DNA of 64,000 nucleotides from Anodontia alba (GCA_964016985.1 OZ024821.1:125362035-125426034); one strand, 5' to 3'. Positions 22,987 to 35,007 are shown, counted from the first letter of the stretch. Made by a program: numbers and translations. Notes: generated from the letters alone by a model not told the origin.

Positions 22987-23121
22987 TTATTCTTTTAGGA
23001 AATGTACATGTACTTTGTGATAGTACACTTTACTAGGTCATTTCATTAATATTGTTTATAGATGTAACTCCATCATATTTCCTTTAAAAAAGGTAAGAGA
23101 AAAGTCCAGGGAGTGCCACAA

Positions 23122-23508
23122 TCACAAACCGCAGCCCTTCCCAGACCCCAAGAGGAAGAGGAAACCGACAAATCTAAACAAGCACAAACCGAACAAACGT
23201 ACGAAAAGCACTAAGATTAGCTCTCTCTTCCCCAAGCGAGGTAATCGCAATACTAAAAGGACTGAAAAACACAAGAACAAAATGACATACGGAAAGACAT
23301 ACAACAAATCGCCTCGTAGAATAAACCACAAAGCAACAAAGAGTAAGACTAACACCGGGACCACCGCCTTAGAACGGTCGGTAGAGCAAACCACCGGGGG
23401 GTTTAAAGCACTTTTACAGCTAGCTGACTTCACCCTGGGTCCCGATGCTACTCTTAATACAGAAATACATAAAAATTCGGTTCGCATAAAGGCTCCCAAC
23501 TCAGTCAA
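23122..23508 (-). CDS. Hydrophobic ORF downstream of the retroelement RT, probably part of the same element
   Basis: A 128-codon ORF on the minus strand, 166 bp past the RT ORF stop. The protein is strongly hydrophobic, with spans around V-P-V-L-V-L-L-F-V-A-L-W-F, Y-V-F-P-Y-V-I-L-F-L-C-F and L-F-G-L-C-L-F-R-F-V-G-F-L-F-L-L. It ends in G-S-G-K-G-C-G-L. I recall similar hydrophobic segments annotated as uncharacterised proteins in bivalves, but cannot confirm this. An opposing plus-strand reading is Lys/Thr/Asn-rich and could equally be the real or the shadow frame. The codon pattern does not decide the matter. Treat it as element-associated sequence rather than a host gene. Confidence 0.35.
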   Translation of the reverse strand: MTELGAFMRTEFLCISVLRVASGPRVKSASCKSALNPPVVCSTDRSKAVVPVLVLLFVALWFILRGDLLYVFPYVILFLCFSVLLVLRLPRLGKRELILVLFVRLFGLCLFRFVGFLFLLGSGKGCGL

Positions 23509-23673
23509 TGCATCAAAGCGAAAACATAAAAATCAAATTAATCACTATAATAAACAAAGACGAGTACTCATGGCTAATTCTACTGTATGCCAGAGTAAAT
23601 GAAAACCAATAGTTGAACCACGGCGGGCCAAGCCAAAGACATATCGTCAAGCCCCACCCCACTGGTTAAAGTT

Positions 23674-24450
23674 TTACGAAGAGGCCGTCATTGAGTCTGA
23701 GGCCCGAACCTCCGTCGTGCAATTAAAGAGTGAAGCATAGCCATCAACAATGATTGGGTTTACAACTAGGCATGCAGTCTGCCGCATAATATCCAGGCTA
23801 TAGCCAATTCTTTTATAACGGTTAATAGGTTTTCTGAATTGCTCCGAAAAATTAGATTTACCTACAATTTTTCTAACTCTGTACACTAAGTCACCGAAAA
23901 ATTCGGGTTCCGATATACCTTGTTGCAGAAGTGTTTTCAGACTGACGCTATATTTTTCTAACAAGGCACTGTGTCTGCGATAAAATTTCGAAAACGCCTT
24001 ACGAAGTTTAAAATAACGATAGCCTTGCCTAAGAAGTTTGGCAGTAAGGGCTTTATTACGGTAGTTAAAGTCATTAAGATTTGAAGAAGCTCTGGCGAAT
24101 CTTATAAGTTGAGATATGTATACCCCATATGAGGTACGCCGAGGGACATCGCCATCCAGAAAAGGGAAATTGACTATATCAAAATCGTCCCGTTTATCAT
24201 AAATTTTGGTGGAAACTGTACCACTAGATATACATAGATTCAAATCCAAAAAAGGTGCCTCGGTATCGGAAGAATTTACTCTATTTAATTGGAGTTCTGT
24301 AGGGTATATCCGGTCCACCATTTGGTCAAAGTAAATATTGTCAATATTTAATAAATCGTCAAGGTATCTTGAAGTTGAATTGAAAGCCTCAATAATGTCA
24401 GCCTGATTTTCACGTGAGAGAGACTTCATGAAATCTCTCTCATAACAAAA
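23674..24450 (-). pseudogene. Truncated retroelement reverse transcriptase (C-terminal part)
   Basis: A 251-codon ORF from an ATG at 24427-24429. Similarity to the family starts slightly upstream (F-C-Y-E-R-D-F in frame to about 24450), so the ATG is incidental and the 5' part has been lost. RT motif C is Y-L-D-D-L at residues 22-26. Downstream blocks are A-P-F-L-D-L-N-L, K-I-Y-D-K-R-D-D-F-D-I-V-N-F-P-F-L-D-G-D-V-P, Y-G-V-Y-I-S-Q-L-I-R-F-A-R and C-L-V-V-N-P-I. These are the recurring blocks of an RT family seen in bivalves, cnidarians and amphioxus. It is not the LINE type found elsewhere in this window. Motifs A and B, expected upstream, are absent. Its class is left open; a search against RT profiles would settle it. 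Confidence 0.8.
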
Positions 24451-24851
24451 AATTAAAATTTAAATTAAAAAATTATGTCATTTAAAGATCGCTAATGAAG
24501 TTAGATATTTATTATAAACTCTTCGAACAAGATTTCTACTCAGTAGATTTATCGAAGGATATATGATGTTTTGAATTACCTTTTAATAAGTACGTCTGTT
24601 GAGTTGGATTTTTAAACGAGATAAATAAAATTATAAATAAAATGAAATTTTATAAACGTATAAATAAAATTCCTGTTATAACCAACTTAATACTCGACAT
24701 CCTGCCAAATCTTGTATTTTACATTTCGGTTTAAGGCGTTATATTTACGTCTTTGAAACCCACAACCCGCTGAAAAATGTTCTCTTGAGTGTCAAAGGCA
24801 GAATGTGACCCGTGAAACGGACATCGTATTAACACTGCCTGATCTCTTTGC

Positions 24852-25129
24852 CATTACGAAAACACGCCTATTCAAATAAATAGAAAATTTCACCTCCAAA
24901 AATCGAAAATTTTCAGGTAAAAAAAATGATATTTTTCATATTTCTGCTCAAAACATAGCTTGTGGGTACTCGTTAGAACCGCCTCGGCGAGGCGGTTCTA
25001 ACGAGTACCCACAATCTATGTTTTTGAGCAGAAATAAGAAAAATAATGTATACCCCTGTAAACCCCAGTTTTACTATATAAAAGTGGGGTTTAAGGGGGT
25101 CAAAATTATATATGTAGGTTTTCGTGATG
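24852..25129 (-). mobile_element. Family A palindromic element, complete, reverse orientation
   Basis: The ends are CATTACGAAAACACGCC and GTAGGTTTTCGTGATG, and the central palindrome (CCGCCTCGGCGAGGCGG) is perfect. It lies 400 bp from the 5' truncation point of the retroelement. Confidence 0.9.
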
Positions 25130-25685
25130 GCATAAAACGTGATAGCCACATAAAAGGGTCTCTACTTAGCTGCACTGAAGTGCAGTTCGCACAGAATAAA
25201 GTTATACAGAAAATACAATAATCACAAACAGGACCTTCCCAAAACACGGAAATCAATTAAACAATAAGGACTTAACCTGACTTCATGTGCACAGAACAGA
25301 AGAAACGGAGAGGTAAGGAACCACACCAGAAGAAATGATTTTGAATTTGAGTATTGTCCACAGTCATTGAAGTTTTTAGAACGAAAGAATGTCTCGTAGT
25401 CTGGTATGTTGCTTCTGTCATTTAAAGATCGCTGACAGCTAATGAATGTACTTTCATTAGATAGGGTAATTTAAGATTGCTTTTAAAACACGCAACGGAG
25501 ATCGAGATGTCTGTTGGGCTAAGAGATGGGAGTAAAGGGAGGAAACTGGGAGCAGGTAATATGAGTGAAGGTAAATGGGGAACAAGCGAAGGGAAGTGGA
25601 GTGGTACGTTCATCGACTGAGTCTGCGCTGGGAGCGCATGTCGTAACCATTAATGTGCCAAGTACAACTGCAGCAGACGGCATTT

Positions 25686-25724
<39 letters not shown>

Positions 25725-25925
25725 AATTTCAAAGAAAATAAGGCTTTACATTTCTGCCTAGCATGAAATGCTAAGCTTTATTTTCGCTGTAGAGTAATAG
25801 CAAATAGACTTCGTTAGCTACAGTGTTGGTTGCACTGTAAGTAATAATAAGGAATATCTGAGATTTTCTTACTGTGTAGTTATTCTATGTTTCACGCGGC
25901 AAATAGCTGTTTTCCTGCTTTCCAG

Positions 25926-26021
25926 GATGTGGGAGTGCTACAGGTTATACTGCTGCTATGGTGGTAATAGGGTTCAATTTTCACCAGAAACGTAATTTAG
26001 CAATGGGATTGGCTGTCTGTG
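25926..26021 (+). CDS. SLC16-like transporter, exon 3 (TM4-TM5 region, conserved signature)
   Basis: A 96-nt phase 1-1 exon between TGCTTTCCAG and GTAAGAAAT, both strong splice sites. It encodes C-G-S-A-T-G-Y-T-A-A-M-V-V-I-G-F-N-F, then H-Q-K-R-N-L-A-M-G-L-A-V-C. The KR-x-x-A-x-G-L-A segment is the second SLC16 hallmark, following TM4 and leading into TM5. The first and last codons are glycines completed across the introns. The exon is too short to stand out by length; the case rests on the motif, the frame and the splice sites. Confidence 0.9.
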
Positions 26022-26229
26022 GTAAGAAATATCATAGATCTACTTATTTAAGATAAACTTTTACAATATTTGTCCTAAAGTTTGAACATGTATAGGATGT
26101 TGTGATTTGGATGTTGCAAATGGTGGCTTAAGGCATCGAATTTACGAATTTGATATGTGGGGAGTTGTTTAGTTTGTTGTCAACCATTCCATAAAAATAA
26201 CAGTTTTGATCTGTTAATGTCAGATCTTT

Positions 26230-26645
26230 GGAGTACGTTCAATAAAGCAAAACACTCGCTATTGTTTTTCCCAAACTATTTTGCATCTTCTGAATGGTTA
26301 TTGTAAACCCATCTCATATGATCTCAAATTAGAGAGTAGCTGCTATTCGCATACATAAGACCTGATAGTAGAGCGAACAAATTATATGAATAATTATTAA
26401 TTTTATAAGGAGTCGAATGTATAATATCAACCAGTAAACATTTCCATACTTTCTGTTACGAACAAGCATACAAAAAAGTTTATTCCCATATTCCGCCATT
26501 TTGGTTTTGCCGAAAGACAGCTTGATAATAGTTCGCGGATACTCGCTATACCGCCCGACGTAAACTGTCGCTGTTGAACGGAAAGTTTGTGATAGTTTGC
26601 AAGTAATGGCGATAATTTCGCTGAATTGAACTCAGCCAAGTTTTT
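26230..26645. mobile_element. TIR-like element with TACGTTCAATAAAGC end, copy 1
   Basis: The left end GTACGTTCAATAAAGC and the right end GCTGAATTGAACTCAGCC are inverted. GCGGATACTCGCTAT and GAAAGTTTGTGATAGTTTGC near the right end recur at 37780-37845 in the second copy. The 70-codon ORF across it is not gene-like. Confidence 0.6.
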
Positions 26646-27389
26646 GTGAGACCTGTCAGGCCATGAGATCTGTTAGACCGTAGTCTGAAACCGAAAATAC
26701 TTAACGGACTCACGCTGCGTAAATGACATCTTTCAGGTTAAAGTTCCAAGCAAACCATATATTAAAGAATGATTAAGGTAAGTTGTTTTAGTGAAAAAAA
26801 ATAATATTTGTTACTGAAAATTGAATCCAAAGGCCTAAATTACACATAAAGTAAATATACACAGAACTCGTATTCCGCACTACGGTAAACTCATCTTCGG
26901 CGCTTTCTTTATATACATTGTTCTAAACTGTAAATAATAATAATAAAACGGTTCTCTTTGTTTGTATATGACGTTCAGATTTTGCTGAATGCTAGGTCAA
27001 CCAGAAATAAAAAAAAAAAAAAGTTGATTAGCTTTGCTGGTATATCCTTACTGGAAGGCCACTGACTGACGGGTTAAAATTCTTTCTGCAACCGTTTAAC
27101 CCATCGGGTTACAAAAGATTTATTATCCATGTTTTAAACAAAAAGCAAGCTCCAGGGACACAGAGCTTTCAAATTCATATATGAAGTCATCTTTTTCTTC
27201 AAGCATTAATATCCGTAGGGCAGGGGCCAATATAGCTAATCATGATTACATAAATGTTGGCTTACCACTGAAAAATATTGTTGTTGGACTGATCAGTTTT
27301 ATTGATGCATCAGTATATCCATAGATGCACCACTAAAACTTTTAGTGATCCCAAAAAGATATTAGTGTGGCAATCTAAAACAACTTATC

Positions 27390-27565
27390 AATGGGCCGCG
27401 CCATGCGGGCATATCAGGACAGCAAAGGCCCAGATCAGTCTGCATCCTTCACTGTCCGCTAACAGAATCATTGGCTGTTACAAAATGTATGAATGGAGAG
27501 CAAAAGCCCAGATGGTATTTTACGCATGCGCAGGCCGAAGTGAATCCACAAATTTTGCGCATTGT
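27390..27565. repeat. Decayed family I hairpin
   Basis: GGGCCGCGCCATGCGGGC, AGATCAGTCTGCATCC and ACGCATGCGCAGGCCGAAGT recall the GC-rich arms of family I. Pairing is poor. Confidence 0.4.
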
Positions 27566-28384
27566 TGAAGATACTTTTTCGCTTCACTTTGCCCAAATGA
27601 TATGTGCACTGATAAATTTTATAAGCTTGGGTGTATTTCTAAAGGTGCAAAGACAGTAACATTGATGTGTCGATATTTTTTTATGTGCTTCAAAATAATT
27701 GTAGGTGCACATTATAATTTGAAGGATAAGTTTTATCGGTACACCGATTAGTAACTCAAAATGACAATTTCAGTTAATCGATGCATCAATAAAGTATCAT
27801 ACAATAAGGGCGGCTCGGCTTACCTCTATATTTTATAAACTCACATATAACAAGATGTGTGGACATGGCCAGTCCCCTCGCCGATGGATACTTTTCACAT
27901 GAACCTGGCACGAAATTAATATGAAATGTACAAAGGCAAATCCCAGTTGAGAACAAATGTGCTAAATTAATGTGTTGTAATTCTGTATGTATGCAAGATA
28001 GTGTTACTGCAGTTCTTGTAAACCGGTTTGCATCTTGGTGGCAAGGGTAAGAAGATCCAAACATTATAAAAAAAATAATAAAGAGACATTATTTGGCTGG
28101 GGTGGGGTGCGGGCCTGCAGGGCTGGGCGGTATTGGGAAAGGACTAAACGATGCATTTCCATCAAATGTCCTCTATCACTCAGTATAGTATATTGACTGA
28201 ATACCTTGACTAATTCTTGATTCATATATGGCAAACTGACTTAAAGAGTATAAGGGGGATAACAACAAAGTGAGCCAAGAAAGAGTTATGGTATAAGAAC
28301 ACTGTACTGCTACTAAATGTACTATACCTGGGTATGCATTTTGAACTCCCGTCAGCACTACTGGAGATGCCAACTACAAGAAAA

Positions 28385-30095
28385 TTGAATAAAAAAGATA
28401 ATTCAGAGACTAAGCCACACAGAGCAAAGGTTCTTGTATACTGGACTTTCTCTCAACATCGTTTATCATTTTATGAAGTTTCAACAAAAACCCTTAAATA
28501 GTTTTGGAGTTATGCCGGCCACAAAGAGTGTTTTTCATAAAGAGAAATACTTAAAATAAAACAAGGTAGAGTTATGGTTCTTGTGTAGTGCACATCATCT
28601 CAACATACTTTATCACTTAAAGACGTCTCAACAAAATCCCTTCAACAGTTTTAGAGTAACAAGAAAATTTAATAAAGAAAAAAAGGAAGCGAGGTAGAGT
28701 TAAGGTTGCATTGCCTCTCAATGTCTTTTATCATTTTATGAAGTTTCAACAAAATCCTTTTAATGGATTTGAAGCTATGCACAGGGCAATACAACGTAAT
28801 AAAGGGAAATAATTTTTTTAAAAAATGAGCAAAGCAGAGTCCTGGTTCTTGTACACTTCACTCTCTCTCTCACTATGTCCTTTATCATTTTATGAAGTTG
28901 CAACAAAATCCCTTCAAATGTTTCGAAGTTATGTCCTGGAAAAGATAATTTGATAAATGGAAATTTTCAAGGTAGAGTTATGGTTCTTAAATATTGCATT
29001 TCTCCTTAATGTCCTTTATCATTTTATGACATTTCAACAAAATCCCTTCAATAGTTTTGGAGTTATGCCCCGGACAGGAAAATTTAATATAGGGAAATAA
29101 TTCAAAAAAGTAAGCAAGGTAGAGTTATGGTTCTTGTGCATTGCACTTTCTCTCAATGTGCTTTTTTATTTTGTTTTTATTTTTTTTATTTATTTATTTT
29201 TTAATCATTTACGAAGTTTCAACAAAGTTCCTTCAATAGTTTTGGAGTTTTTGCCCGGACAGGAAAATTAAATAAAGGAAAATAATTAAAAAAAAAAGTA
29301 AGCAAGGCAGAGTTATGATTCTTGTAAACTACACTTTCTCTCAATATCTTTTATCACTATATGAAGTTTCAACAAAATCCCTTGCATAGTTTTGGAGTAA
29401 TACCCCGGACAAGAAAATTAAATTAAAGGAAATAATTCAAACAGTAAGCAAGGTGGTAGTATGGTTCTTGTACACTGCATTTTCTCTCTATGTCCTTTAT
29501 CATTTTATGAAGTTTCAACAAAGTTCCTTCAATAGTTTTGGAGTTATACCCCGTACAAGAAAATTAAATAAAGGGAAATAATTCAAAAAGTAAGCAAGGC
29601 AGAATTATAGTTCTTGTACGCTACACTGTTTCTCAATATTCTTTATCACTATATGAAGTATCAACAAAATCCCTTGGATACTTTTGGAATTATGCCCCGG
29701 CCAAGAAAAATAAGGGAAATAATTAAAAACGTAAGCAAGGTAGAGTTATGGTTCTTGTATACTATACTTTTTCTCAATGTCCTTTATCACAAAATAAGGT
29801 CTCAACAAAAGTTATGCTACATACAAGAAAATTTAATAAATGTGGATGGGGGGGGGGTGGGGGAGGGGGAGCGGTTGATTAAAAAAGTAAACGAGGTAGA
29901 GTTATTGTTCTTGTACACTGCACTTTCTCTCAGTGTCCTTTATCGCTTTTTTCAACAAAATCCTTTGAACACTTTTGGAGTTATGCTCCGAACAAAAGTG
30001 TGACGGATGGAGACCATTGCCATATCCCTCTTCGCCTTCGGGTGGAGGAGAGGGGAGGGGGATGCTAAGCATTTCGACTGGTCAGAGCAAATCCT
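28385..30095 (+). repeat. Tandem array of ~140-bp units (about 11 units)
   Basis: Each unit repeats AAGCAAGGTAGAGTTATGGT, TCCTTTATCATTTTATGAAG, TTTCAACAAAATCCCTTCAA, TAGTTTTGGAGTTATGCCCC and GGAAATAATTC. Units diverge by point changes and small indels. One contains a T-rich insertion (29160-29205) and one a G-rich run (29840-29870). The array closes with GGACCATTGCC..CTTCGCCTTCGGG near 30020-30050. The ORFs inside are unit translations. Confidence 0.88.
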
Positions 30096-30164
30096 CTTAT
30101 AGTGAAGCTAATGCAATATGTTGCAGTAGTGAAAGTATCGGTACACCAATAAAATAATTGTGTA

Positions 30165-31225
30165 CCATAATATTATAGGGTTATTGCACGGATATTATTG
30201 AATATTGTCCCGAGTTGAGATATCGAAGGACGCGAGCTTGCGAGCGTCCGTAGATACTCGTATCCCGACGAGGGACAATATTCACCTATATCAATGCAAT
30301 AACCCTTGTATTATTATATAGCTATAAATATTAAATGATTAAAATGTGCGATAAAAGCCGAGGAGTTAGCGTGCCAATGGCACACTTACTCGATATTGCA
30401 CACTTACCCGGATGCCTTCTAATATTACCGTTACATTACGTTGCTTTTGATGACGTCATAATGCAGTAACGTCGCACCAAACCCTGTCACGCACATTGGT
30501 TGAATTCACATTTTTGTTATTAAAACAGCGTTGGTTAGAAAACCAAGAAACGAAATAAATATTTATAGCTATATAATAAAAGGGTTTTTACGCTGATATT
30601 GGTGAATATTGTCCCTCGATGGGATATCTAAGGTCGCAAGCTCGCGTCCTTCGATATCCCAATTCGGGACAATATTCACCAACATCTGTGCAATAACCCT
30701 GTATTATATAGCTAAAAATATTGTTCTCTCGTTTTGCATCTTATTCTGTATTTTTCCTTAATTTGTCGCTGCACATAGCCCTATCTGTAACAGTGCAAAA
30801 CTGATATCAGAAAGTGATATCATTTTTGCACTAGTGCAATATGAACATGATATTATTTTTGCACTGTTGCTGTTTTGCAGCGAATTTAGCCGTAAAACAG
30901 AATTATCTGAGCAAAAATCAGTTGTGTTGCTTCACTTGCGACTTTCAAACTTTAAGAATAATTTATTTATGTTTTGGTTCAGTATGACGCCATATTTCAT
31001 GACGTCGTGAAACTGACGTCAGCAAATTTGACGTCATACAACGTCATCATTCCACAATGGTAATAAAGTTTTTGTTAATGTTTGACAAACAAGCATTACT
31101 GATCTAAAGAAAGCGTGCAATTTTGTTATTGCGTGCTGGTATTGTGAAATATCGGCATCTTTGTTCCTCGGATTTTATCGTTTATTTCTACTCATTTAAT
31201 ATTTATAGCTATATAATAAACCCTG
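30165..31225. mobile_element. Cluster of related palindromic elements with TATAGCTATAAATATT ends
   Basis: The signature TATATAGCTATAAATATT, or its inverse, occurs at about 30315, 30560, 30705 and 31200. It delimits a unit of about 280 bp (30312-30591) and one of about 520 bp (30703-31222). Between and beside them lie hairpins built on GAATATTGTCCCGAGTTGAG ... GGGACAATATTCACC (30172-30310 and 30592-30702). A third related block is at 36140-36895. Confidence 0.7.
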
Positions 31226-31372
31226 ATATAATTTATTGGCACACAAATACTTTCACTGGTGTTTGTCTTAAGATTTTTTTTTTGGTGCAGCGATAAATTT
31301 TGTGAACTGATACGTATTATGTGCATCGATATCAGCTGTTTTGACGTTTGTAATATCATGTGCACCTATTTG

Positions 31373-31516
31373 TAATTATTCTACTTTTTGCTTTTGGATA
31401 GTCGACTAAAGCAAGTTGTCGATACATCAGTACAATAATTGGTCAACCAAGGAAATACCTCTACAATGATATAATTAACTTGCATATAATTACTTTTTGG
31501 TGCTTCTCTTGAGAAT
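31373..31516 (+). repeat. Direct duplicate, member 1 (partner 32712-32861)
   Basis: ATTCTACTTTTTGCTTTTGG, ACATCAGTACAATAATTGGT, GATATAATTAACTTGCATA and TACTTTTTGGTGCTTCTCTT are shared with the partner copy in the same order. There are a few substitutions and one small insertion. Confidence 0.85.
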
Positions 31517-31997
31517 TTGATTCACCAATAAATTTTACGTGTGAACCGATATGTAGTCAGTGTTTTTGATTTTTGTTTTAGCATACGTACATACTTATTT
31601 GTAATCATTTTACTTTTCGCTTTTAGATACTCAACAAGTAAGTTGTTGGTCCATCTTCAGGGCCTGTCAATAAAATACTGGAATGTCGATACAATTTATC
31701 CATGCACTGACTTTATCCACATATAGAAATCGCTGGTTTTGGTGGGCATACCAATATACCTATCAGTGCAGTAATATTTTTATCGGAACTTGATTAAAAA
31801 AAAAAACAAAACATATTAGTGCATCGACATCATTGATCCATTCACCAATAATATTTTATCGGTGACTTTCTCGAAAGATAAGTAAAAACTAATAAAATGG
31901 ATATCCTAAACTGGTCACTTTATGTTACTGATACGAAAGTGTTTTAAATTTATAAGTAAATAAATATTTACTGTTAATACCTCTTTGTTGCTCTTTC

Positions 31998-32003
<6 letters not shown>

Positions 32004-32044
<41 letters not shown>
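32004..32044. repeat. (GT)n microsatellite
   Basis: About 19 GT dinucleotides following TTTCTTTCTTTC. Confidence 0.95.
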
Positions 32045-32046
<2 letters not shown>

Positions 32047-32313
32047 ATTACAACGTCCTTGTGCTTCTTCGAATCCTGTAGAAAAAGTAAACTCATACAC
32101 TTGTATATTTTGCACAATAAAAGTTATTCTATTCCATTCACACTATATATGTGCAGTGATACAGATTTCTTGCGTTTCGAGGGTTATTTTTTCTCTCTCT
32201 CTTATTTTCTTTCATAAAAATAATTTCATCGCTTTATTTATATTTTTTCTCTCCGTTACATATTTAGCTCATGCCACAAGCAGCAAGTAGATTAATCACA
32301 AGGTCTTTTTCAT

Positions 32314-32529
32314 CTTAAGCCTTGTCATGCTGAATAAATTAAGATGCCACACCCACTGCTAATTATCAGCCAATCAGATCACATGATCCAGGTTGTTGAT
32401 ACAAATTGGCATTCTGATTGACAAACAGTGCAGATCCAGATCAGTTGGCTTCTTCAGAAGCCAACTGATCTGGATCTACACTGTTTGCAAAGGCAGGGTA
32501 TATCCGGTTTCAGCAGGACAAGGGTTAAG
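32314..32529. mobile_element. Family H hairpin element, complete
   Basis: The ends are CTTAAGCCTTGTCATGCTG and CAGCAGGACAAGGGTTAAG. The core is the near-perfect inverted repeat CAGATCCAGATCAGTTGGCT / AGCCAACTGATCTGGATCTAC flanked by AAACAGTGC/CACTGTTTG. Subterminal CCACACCCACTGCTAATTAT and CCAATCAGATCA recur in copies at 56790 and 57758. Confidence 0.85.
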
Positions 32530-32711
32530 GAGTGTACCGAAACTTGCATATTTTCAGTATTTTAATAACGTTCTGGGTAAATTCATTTTTGTAAATTGTT
32601 GAAAAACAACACATTGAAAATTCCATATTACACCCAATCATCAAACAATGACTCGATGTCACGCAAATGTCTCAGTAAAGAAAAAACTCCTGCAACGTAT
32701 TAGATATTCGA

Positions 32712-32861
32712 TGTAATTATTCTACTTTTTGCTTTTGGATATTCGACTAAAGCAGGTTATAGATACATCAGTACAATAATTGGTCCACCAAGGAAATACA
32801 TGTACCTCTACAATGATATAATTAACTTGCATACAATTACTTTTTGGTGCTTCTCTTAAGA
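32712..32861 (+). repeat. Direct duplicate, member 2 (partner 31373-31516)
   Basis: It matches the earlier copy over about 145 bp. It carries an extra TACATG before CCTCTACAATG. Confidence 0.85.
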
Positions 32862-33119
32862 AGACCTCCACACCGACTGGACAAATATATGTTTTAACCA
32901 CTATGGAAGCTGAGGGCGAGGGTTGGGGTACCGTAAAGCTAGCTTAAGTCCCTAGTAATTTTTTATTGACCGTTTCAAGGCGGTACTTTAAGTATTGTAC
33001 ATTTTATTAATTGCCATGTATTGTTTCAGTTTCTAATGTTTGTTGGTTTTTTTCTTTAAATTATTATGTAAGTTGATTGTACATTCAGTTAAGTTTGGGT
33101 AACGGAGTTCCCACCTTTT

Positions 33120-33815
33120 TATATCCCACCACATGATGGTGGCGGGGTATTGTGGTTTCACGTTGGCTGTCCATGGGTCCGTCCGTCTGTCGTACGGCTG
33201 TCCGTATTTTCTTTTCCGGATGATAACATAAGTAAATATAAATGGACTTTCTTGAAACTTGGTATGTGCATTGATATTGTGGAGATCTGCTTTTGGATTG
33301 CTAATGGACAAATTTCGTCAATTTTTGACAGTTATCTGTCCGCGACACGTCCGTATTTTCTTTTCCGGACGATAACTTCAGTAAGTATCAATGGATTTTT
33401 CAGGAACTTGGTATGTGCATTAATATGATAAGGATCTGGTTTAGGATTGCTAAGCGACAAATTTCGTCAACTTTTGACAGAGTTATCTGCCCGCAACACG
33501 TTTGTATTTTCGTTTCCGGACAATAACTTGAGTAAATATCAATAGAATTTCATGAAACTTGCTATGTACATTGATACTGTGGAGATTTACTTTGGAATTC
33601 CTAATGGATAAATTTTGTAATTTTTGACAGAATTATCTGCCCTCGACATCGCCGTATTTTCGTTTCAGGACGATAACTTGAGTAAAGCTCAATGGATTTT
33701 CACCAAACTTGATGTGTGCATTGATATTGTAGAGATCTGCTTTGAAACTGGTAAATTTCGTCAATTTGTGACAGAGTTGTCTGCCCACGACATCATAATA
33801 GCGGGATATTATCGT
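33120..33815 (+). repeat. GGCGGGGTAT-type dispersed repeat, second copy
   Basis: The hairpin CCACCACATGATGGTGGCGG opens it, followed by a CCGTCCGTCTGTCG tract. Four internal units follow (CTTTTCCGGATGATAAC ... GTGCATTGATATTGTGGAGA ... GTTATCTGCCCG). It ends GCGGGATATTATCG and then a poly-T run. Confidence 0.8.
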
Positions 33816-34084
33816 TTTTCGTTATTCTTTTTTTTTTTTTTTTTTTTTTTTTTTTGAAAAAAGTCTCTGTTCATTTTGTGACTGCTTTATTGTATTTGTC
33901 TGTCCCTTCCCTTTTGTGTTGGGGGCTTTATGTGGATATGATTGTATTAGTTTCTGAGTTCTGTTATTTACTATAAACTGAAATGTGTCTGAAGTACACT
34001 GAGTCCCCCACCCAACGACGTCATTGAATGCTCAATGCAATACAGCTGATTATTATGATCAACGGAGGTCTGCTGACAAATCTC

Positions 34085-34172
34085 TAAGCCTGCCAAGGAA
34101 AATGTGCGAGCAGATTAACTGACCAATTCAACATGACATTAGCTGTGTTGACTGGCCGTAGGGTCAAATGAT
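34085..34172 (+). mobile_element. V-type SINE 3' fragment
   Basis: TAAGCCTGCCAAGGAAAATG, GATTAACTGACCAATTCAAC and GTGTTGACTGGCCGTAGGG match the tail of the SINE at 43101-43395. Confidence 0.7.
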
Positions 34173-34371
34173 GTAATTTATTCATATATAGCTTAACCGG
34201 AAGTTTCTTCCACTTACGCCTAATTTTGCTTACTTTTAATCCGAACGTCAAACTATAAGTAAGTATGGCCAAAAATTGTCTAAGGTTTGTATATAATTCG
34301 TTAAGACATTCTAAGAACACGATCATATACTTGACCCCAGCAACTTATGTCAATAGCCTGCGAAATTTTGT

Positions 34372-34397
34372 TTATTTATTTATTTATTTATTTATTA
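34372..34397. repeat. TTTA microsatellite
   Basis: A short (TTTA)n run. Confidence 0.8.
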
Positions 34398-35003
34398 CCC
34401 ATGTCGCATGATTTTCAGCAGTGTTATTGCTGAAGACACAGAGCAGCTTTCAAACCTACATGGCATAGTTAGTGACCATACTGGTCGCTCTATGCACTGG
34501 CCGGCTTCAATAAAGAGTTAATGCGACTAGCGAAGGTTATAACTAGACTGCGCTTATTGGTTGATCGGATCCTTTGCTGGTCGCCATTGCCACTGTTGGA
34601 AATTAATTGTTGTTGTTCTTATTTATTCATTTATTTATCTATGAAATGTACATTAGATGTCTTACACATTGATTTCATTTTTATTATCAGAAAAAAGGAA
34701 AGACGTTTAGAGAAAGGAAAGGAACGAATGAGTGAGTGAGTTAGCTGACTTCAAACGATGTTCAATTTTTATTTACTGTACAGCTATTCAAACAAACAAA
34801 GTAAACGATGGTCAAAATACGTTTTGACTGAAATACTGTATATTGTTACATAAACAATCATTATCACTAATTCGTACAGGTAGCCAATAACAGTACCAAG
34901 GGGAAAAAACATTTTTGGTCTAGGGCTTAATTCACAGATGGCACAGGAATTATCGATTTGACACCGTAACGAGTTTTCTGCGAGATGGTCCCTCTTTGTA
35001 AAG

Positions 35004-35007
<4 letters not shown>

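Larger units (their letters stand above)
18891..25925 (+). other. Intron 2 (7.0 kb)
   Basis: It contains families I, J and A, a (GT)n tract, retroelement pieces and the minus-strand RT remnant. No additional exon was recognised. The acceptor region reads CTGTTTTCCTGCTTTCCAG. Confidence 0.75.

Noticed and set aside
26427..26639. 70-codon minus-strand ORF (M-A-E-F-N-S...)
   Set aside because: It lies in a dispersed TIR-like repeat that recurs at 37.5 kb, where the frame is not conserved.
29614..30003. 129-codon ORF with repeated L-F-L-N-V-L-Y-H segments
   Set aside because: It follows the ~140-bp tandem units of the 28.4-30.0-kb array. The similarity between segments comes from the DNA repeat.
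28385..30095. CRISPR-like array
   Set aside because: Repeats are far too long (140 bp), without unique spacers, in an animal genome.
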